A DNA stretch of 9,353 nt, from contig JAEZQV010000085.1 in the NCBI GenBank assembly GCA_023441125.1, positions 1-9,353 on the forward strand. Direction: 5' to 3'. The position numbers and the translations under genes were made by a program. Shown here piece by piece: positions 5,843 through 9,353 of this stretch (position 1 is the stretch's first letter; each line of letters starts with the position of its first letter). The notes beneath the pieces are model-generated. The model was not told where the DNA came from, did not search any database, and worked only from the letters and a program-made list of their open reading frames with translations. Origin of the DNA: Bacillota bacterium. Lineage in GTDB: Bacteria; Bacillota_C; Negativicutes; Sporomusales; Sporomusaceae.

Positions 5843-6571
5843 ATGAGAGCTGAGTCCCTGCCGGCCACCTATACCGGTGTGACCGGAGCCAAACTACTGC
5901 TTGCTGCTGTCAGTCCCTTCCAAGGTTTGTTTGACCGTCCCAGTATAACGCACGAATTTCTTAACCGGCAGGCAATTATCATCTTACATAATGACGGCTT
6001 GGAACATTGTGCCGGTTTGCTGCATCACTTTCTCACCGAACTGAACAATGGTGTCTACTGGGCAGACCATGGCTGGAAAAACGTCAGCCATTACTATGAG
6101 CCGCCAACCGGCAAGGGGTTATGGCATTTTGCCACCGCGTTGGATAGCTTCTCGGTTTATTTTGAAGCCGCATTGAAGCGCTTCCGGCAGCACGATACGG
6201 CCGGCAGTATTTTCCTCTTAGGTGCAGCCGCGCATCTATTACAGGATGTCTGTGTCCCTCACCATGCCCGGGCTAAGCTTTTCTCCGGTCATAAGGAATA
6301 TGAAAATTGGGTCAGGATTTATCATGCCGATTTCGCTGTTGACCGGCAAGGGCTGTACCTTACCGGTAAGCTCCCCCACGAGTTGCTCATTAAGAATGCT
6401 ACCGCCGCCGCCGACTATCTGGACTGGGTGACCGAAGAAAATCACACCCGCTTCCATACGGTAACTACCGACCTCCTGGCCCGGGCCCAGCGTACCACAG
6501 CCGGCTTGTTTGAGCGTTTTTGCGTATTAGCCGGGATTCGTCAGGGCGGCAGCCGGCTCACGGTTGCCTGA
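5843..6571 (+). CDS. Zinc-dependent phospholipase C family protein
   Basis: This 242-residue protein belongs to the phospholipase C/P1 nuclease superfamily, whose phospholipase members cleave phospholipids to diacylglycerol and a phospho-headgroup using three zinc ions. Ligand positions of the B. cereus enzyme can be followed: H37 (ITHEF), D75 (ELNNGVYWAD), H83 (SHYYEPPTG), H131-x3-D135-x5-H141 (AHLLQDVCVPHH) and H150-x3-E154 (GHKEYENWV). AQRTTAG at 215-221 matches the C-terminal helix. The B. cereus enzyme also uses the mature N-terminal Trp1, 13 residues before the first His; here that place is Ser24 and no Trp is nearby. There is no convincing signal peptide, only a short hydrophobic run at 17-23. 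It may therefore act inside the cell, with altered metal binding or another phosphoester substrate. Its neighbours are the diacylglycerol glycosyltransferase upstream and long palindromes on both sides. Confidence 0.87.
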   Translation: MRAESLPATYTGVTGAKLLLAAVSPFQGLFDRPSITHEFLNRQAIIILHNDGLEHCAGLLHHFLTELNNGVYWADHGWKNVSHYYEPPTGKGLWHFATALDSFSVYFEAALKRFRQHDTAGSIFLLGAAAHLLQDVCVPHHARAKLFSGHKEYENWVRIYHADFAVDRQGLYLTGKLPHELLIKNATAAADYLDWVTEENHTRFHTVTTDLLARAQRTTAGLFERFCVLAGIRQGGSRLTVA

Positions 6572-6596
6572 AACAGCCAAATGCCAATAAAAATAC

Positions 6597-6645
6597 GGGG
6601 ATGGTTTTTGTGCCTGCTAACGGTAATGGCCCAAAAACCATCCCC
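6597..6645 (+). repeat. Second long palindrome, sharing GGGGATGGTT with the one at 5779
   Basis: Perfect 14-bp arms GGGGATGGTTTTTG (6597-6610) and its complement (6632-6645) enclose a 21-nt loop. It begins 25 bp after the phospholipase C stop codon. The outer ten bases equal those of the left arm at 5779. No T-run follows directly. As RNA it could slow transcription or protect a 3' end. Confidence 0.7.
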
Positions 6646-6649
6646 TGCC

Positions 6650-6672
6650 TATGTAAAAATATTTTTTACATA
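6650..6672 (+). repeat. AT-rich perfect inverted repeat
   Basis: TATGTAAAAA (6650-6659) and TTTTTACATA (6663-6672) are perfect 10-bp arms around TAT. It lies directly after the second palindrome and about 30 bp before the likely -10 of the CYTH-CHAD gene. It is too AT-rich for a strong terminator; a protein binding site or bent DNA is possible. Confidence 0.5.
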
Positions 6673-6681
6673 AAGGCGTTA

Positions 6682-6722
6682 CTGACCTAAAAGCGAATAT
6701 TTATATAAACTGCCAATATTGG
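6682..6722 (+). promoter_or_regulatory. Candidate promoter and palindromic operator of the CYTH-CHAD gene
   Basis: CTGACC (6682-6687), a 16-bp spacer and TATAAA (6704-6709) make a modest sigma-A promoter. The perfect palindrome CCAATATTGG (6713-6722) sits over the expected start of transcription, a common place for a repressor site. Confidence 0.35.
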
Positions 6723-6735
6723 ATATGCCATACTC

Positions 6736-6744
6736 AAGGAGGTG
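6736..6744 (+). promoter_or_regulatory. Ribosome binding site deciding the GTG at 6752
   Basis: AAGGAGGTG is nearly ideal and lies 7 nt before GTG 6752. The longer reading from TTG 6719 would begin upstream of this site, inside the CCAATATTGG palindrome, and is rejected. Confidence 0.8.
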
Positions 6745-6751
6745 CTTACCG

Positions 6752-8353
6752 GTGACCAACACGGAAGCTGAACTGAAATTGCGAATTGCTGATCCCGCCT
6801 GCCTCAGCCGGTTATTGTCCGCGCCCTTGCTGGCGCAGCTCTCAACCCAGCCGCCTTATAAGGAGCTGATGGAAACCACCTATTATGATACAGCCGATCA
6901 GCGCTTGTTAAAATCGCGCCTATCCTACCGGCTGCGCTTGGCCAACGGGGAATGGACGGCTACGGTCAAGGCCGACGGCACCAGTGACGGCGGCTTGCAT
7001 CAACGAACTGAATATAATGTTCCTGTAGATAAGCCACTGCCAACGCTTGCGCATTTTCTGGCTACCGCCATCGGCGGGCGGTTGGCTGAAGCTGCCGGTG
7101 ATCTGCCGCTGGAACCGGTATTCAGCACCCGTTTTGAACGGCATATCATGAATGTCGGCACGCCTGACGGCAGCAGCATTGAACTGGCCCTGGACAATGG
7201 CGAAATTATCGCCGGCGATAAACAGCAACCCCTGCTGGAACTGGAGCTGGAATTAAAGGCCGGCCGGCCGCAGGCTCTCATTTGGCTGGGAGCCGCCTTG
7301 GCCGGGGAATTTCCCCTGCTGCCCGAACAGGAAAGCAAACTGTACCGGGCTACTGTCTTAGCCGGTCTGGCCGCTGGACTTGGCCGCGATATCCCGCAGC
7401 CAGCCCCGCTGAAAAAAGCCAGCGCACTCTTGCCGGCCAATCAGATTTTCAGCCAGATTATGATCCACACCATCCATGATCTGGTCCGGGCGCAGCAAGC
7501 CTATCTAACTGCTCCGGACGACATTGAAACTTTGCATGCCCTGCGGTTGGAACTCCGCAGGCTTAATGCCCTGCTGCAGCTGGCCCGGCCACTCCTGCCG
7601 CCGGAAGAACAGCAGGACATGACGGAAAAAGTTACCGCCTGGGACTGCCGGTTCAGCGATGTTCGCGATCTGGACAGCCTCAGCATGGCCTGGCAGGAAC
7701 TAACCGGCTATATGAGCCGCGTAATCCCCGAACATGCGGGGAAACCGGCTCTAACCGCGCTGCTGGCGGCTAAGCGGCAAACGGTAAGAGTAACTTTCCA
7801 CAACGCAGTCGCCGCCGGCGAACTTACCGCCGTACTACTGAGCATCTGGTCCTCGCTTGCGGACTGGGCCGACCAAGACAACGGTCATACTCAGCCGCTA
7901 TTTAAAGAATTCGTTCTCGAACACGTAACGTTATGGCTTACACAGTTTTTACAAATGGGCAATGATTTAGACGTAGCCGATTTAAATGCGGTACACAGCC
8001 TGCGGATTACCGGCCGCCGGCTAAGGCTTGTCCTCGAAACCCTGTCTCCCGTCCTGCCGGCCAGCACCGGTGCGCTCCTTAAGCGGCTGGAGAAACTCCA
8101 GGATATCCTGGGGAGAATTCAGGATGTTGCTCTCACTCCGACCCTGTTACAGGAACTGGTCAAGGCGTCTGCCAGCCGCCTTACCCATCGCGATGCCGGC
8201 CTGATCACGGGCTGGCAACTGGCCCGGTCCTCGCTGACCTGCAGCAGTTGGCGCAAAGCCTGGCCCAAAGTCCTCAAGGCTGCCGCCAAACAAAAGAAAC
8301 TCAAAGTTCGGCCGGAATCGATCGGCAATAAAAGAAATCCTGAGCTAGAGTAA
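6752..8353 (+). CDS. CYTH-CHAD domain protein (inorganic triphosphatase-like)
   Basis: CYTH domains are tunnel-fold enzymes that bind triphosphate groups with metal ions; CHAD domains are helical, His/Arg-rich and bind polyphosphate. From GTG 6752 the protein has 533 residues. The CYTH part (about 1-205) shows E5-x-E7-x-K9 (EAELK), YYDTADQRL (44-52), R60/R62, TVKADG (71-76), GLHQRTEYNV (81-90), IELALDNGEI (143-152) and LELELELKAG (162-171). The CHAD part (about 230-505) has two repeats, each with HxxR: H262/R265 with R269-R270, and H415/R418 with R422-R423. RDLD (305-308) and LGRIQDVA (453-460) also fit the family. The end is basic (KQKKLKVR). All main CYTH residues are present, so triphosphatase activity is likely, though the natural substrate is not shown. 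It stands alone downstream of two inverted repeats and faces pstA. Its last codons form part of the terminator. Confidence 0.92.
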   Translation: MTNTEAELKLRIADPACLSRLLSAPLLAQLSTQPPYKELMETTYYDTADQRLLKSRLSYRLRLANGEWTATVKADGTSDGGLHQRTEYNVPVDKPLPTLAHFLATAIGGRLAEAAGDLPLEPVFSTRFERHIMNVGTPDGSSIELALDNGEIIAGDKQQPLLELELELKAGRPQALIWLGAALAGEFPLLPEQESKLYRATVLAGLAAGLGRDIPQPAPLKKASALLPANQIFSQIMIHTIHDLVRAQQAYLTAPDDIETLHALRLELRRLNALLQLARPLLPPEEQQDMTEKVTAWDCRFSDVRDLDSLSMAWQELTGYMSRVIPEHAGKPALTALLAAKRQTVRVTFHNAVAAGELTAVLLSIWSSLADWADQDNGHTQPLFKEFVLEHVTLWLTQFLQMGNDLDVADLNAVHSLRITGRRLRLVLETLSPVLPASTGALLKRLEKLQDILGRIQDVALTPTLLQELVKASASRLTHRDAGLITGWQLARSSLTCSSWRKAWPKVLKAAAKQKKLKVRPESIGNKRNPELE

Positions 8354-8373
8354 GCTCAGGATTTCTTTTATTG
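8326..8373. terminator. Bidirectional terminator between CYTH-CHAD and pstA
   Basis: Perfect 21-bp arms (8326-8346 and 8353-8373) flank a 6-nt loop. The core GAAATCCTGAGCT/AGCTCAGGATTTC ends in a T-rich tract (TTTCTTTTATT), and by symmetry the same holds on the minus strand. The left arm lies inside the CYTH-CHAD coding region, and its TAA stop (8351-8353) spans the loop and the first base of the right arm. Confidence 0.92.
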
Positions 8374-8383
8374 TATTGAGAAG

Positions 8384-9244
8384 TTAGTGTCCGCCGCCGG
8401 CCATTTTGCGCTGAATATATTTACTCGGCAGCGCAAACATCAGGTTAAACACCAGAATGGTAATAATGAGCAATGCCCCGGTGCCGTCGGCGATAGCCAG
8501 CCGGTCAGGCACCAGCCCCACGGCCATAACGTACCACATATGCACCGCCAGTGTTTCACCGGCTGCCGTAACATCAAAATTAGGTATTGTCCGGGATACC
8601 GTTGTCCCGGCGGTGAATATCAGAATGGCTGTTTCCCCTAAAGCCCGGCCGGCGGTCAGGGTAATACCGGTAATAATGCCCGGCAGGGCGTTAGGCAGAA
8701 CTACCCGCCAGATGGTCTGCCATTTGGTGGCGCCCAGGGCCAGACTGGCTTCCCGGTAATGCGCCGGCACAGTCCGGATGGTTTCCTCGGTTACCCGCAC
8801 CAGCACCGGCAGATTGAGCAGCATCAGGGTCAATGAACCGCCAATGATACTAAAACCCATCCCCAGCATATTTACAAAAATGATCATGCCGAACAAGCCT
8901 AACACAATAGAAGGAACGGTAGCCAGACTTTCGGTGCTCAGCCGGATCATGTCTGTCAGCCGGTCGTTGCCGGCATACTCCGCTAAATAAATCCCGGCCC
9001 CGACCGCCACCGGAATGGAAAATAGCAACGACAAGGCCAGAATGTAGAACGAATTGAAAAACTGTGCGCCAACACCGCCGCCGGCGTTAATATCACTGGA
9101 CATACCGGTAATAAAGTTCCAGCTTAACACCGGCAGCCCCTTAAGCAGCATATAACCCAGAAAAATAACCAGTATGGCCAATATACACATTCCCGCCAGC
9201 CACAGTACCGCTGTGGCTGCCCGGTCCCAAACCCGCGCCGACAT
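8384..9244 (-). CDS. pstA: Phosphate ABC transporter permease PstA
   Basis: PstA and PstC form the membrane channel of the high-affinity phosphate importer, with PstS binding phosphate and PstB hydrolysing ATP. The protein has 286 residues, normal for the family. Likely membrane segments lie at about 13-35, 62-89, 108-130, 132-150, 187-210 and 253-274. The cytoplasmic EAA loop that contacts PstB is at 165-193 (EASLALGATKWQTIWRVVLPNALPG). AGRALGETAILIFTAG (198-213) is typical of PstA. The ATG is preceded by AAGGAGG (9259-9253) at 8 nt, and it overlaps the pstC stop codon, so the two are probably translationally coupled. PstB would normally follow, but here the gene ends at the terminator 11 bp downstream, so pstB must lie elsewhere. 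The operon promoter lies outside the window to the right; PhoP control is usual but cannot be seen here. Confidence 0.95.
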   Translation of the reverse strand: MSARVWDRAATAVLWLAGMCILAILVIFLGYMLLKGLPVLSWNFITGMSSDINAGGGVGAQFFNSFYILALSLLFSIPVAVGAGIYLAEYAGNDRLTDMIRLSTESLATVPSIVLGLFGMIIFVNMLGMGFSIIGGSLTLMLLNLPVLVRVTEETIRTVPAHYREASLALGATKWQTIWRVVLPNALPGIITGITLTAGRALGETAILIFTAGTTVSRTIPNFDVTAAGETLAVHMWYVMAVGLVPDRLAIADGTGALLIITILVFNLMFALPSKYIQRKMAGGGH

Positions 9245-9353
9245 TATGCCAACCTCCTTGCAGCGATCATCCGGATAACTAAAATCATGATCAGCGATAG
9301 AATAAGCAGCACCAGGGCCATGAGGAACAAAGAATTGCCCCAGGTTGACCCAA
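9244..9353 (-). CDS. pstC: Phosphate ABC transporter permease PstC (partial, C-terminal end only)
   Basis: The last 35 codons and TAA of an open frame entering from the right edge are present. They encode a membrane helix (SLFLMALVLLILSLIMILVI) followed by a basic tail (RMIAARRLA), as expected for the end of PstC. The stop TAA shares its last A with the ATG of pstA (TAATG), the usual tight pstC-pstA junction. The identity rests mainly on the adjacent pstA. Confidence 0.8.
   Translation of the reverse strand, partial: GSTWGNSLFLMALVLLILSLIMILVIRMIAARRLA

Noticed and set aside
6719..6751. Longer CYTH-CHAD start at TTG 6719
   Set aside because: The AAGGAGGTG site lies downstream of it and points to GTG 6752, where the EAELK motif begins near residue 5 as usual for CYTH proteins.

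Overview
The window looks like chromosomal DNA of an endospore-forming Firmicute with a base composition near 50% GC. A GerA-family spore germination subunit and a SpoIID/LytB-domain protein point to sporulation, and ribosome binding sites are strong (AGGAGG/GGAGGTG types) with frequent TTG and GTG starts. A Negativicutes (Sporomusa-like) or related clostridial host would fit, but this is an impression and not a demonstrated placement.

Layout. Positions 1-2361 are a minus-strand sporulation block: a SpoIID-like lipoprotein (1390-2361) followed by the N-terminal 431 codons of a GerAA-type germinant receptor subunit that runs off the left edge. A sigma-G-like promoter (2397-2426) precedes the pair. 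Divergently, on the plus strand, come an EAL-CBS-GGDEF cyclic-di-GMP protein (2519-4441), a GT28/MGDG-synthase-type diacylglycerol glycosyltransferase (4589-5755), a zinc-dependent phospholipase C homologue (5843-6571) and a CYTH-CHAD protein (6752-8353). A 21-bp-stem bidirectional terminator separates these from the convergent, minus-strand phosphate transporter genes pstA (8384-9244) and pstC (C-terminal end only, 9244-9353).

How the genes may work together. The most interesting signal is upstream of the glycosyltransferase. Three TTAAC hexamers (TTAACG, TTAACC, TTAACA) start exactly 11 bp apart at 4505, 4516 and 4527, in front of an extended -10 (TGCTATAAT) with no good -35. This is the architecture of a Bacillus-type PhoP box. 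The downstream pair, a phospholipase C that could release diacylglycerol and a glycosyltransferase that could glycosylate it, then suggests a phosphate-starvation lipid-remodelling module analogous in logic to the PlcP-Agt pair of proteobacteria but built from unrelated enzymes. Nearby CYTH-CHAD (tri/polyphosphate-type) and pst genes add to a phosphorus theme. The regulatory and pathway parts are inference.

Other structure. The phospholipase C gene is bracketed by two long palindromes that share GGGGATGGTT, resembling dispersed REP/MITE-like repeats. No rRNA, tRNA, CRISPR array, transposase or origin was seen. The longest gene-free stretches are 6572-6751 (180 bp), 2362-2518 (157 bp) and 4442-4588 (147 bp), and each is described below.
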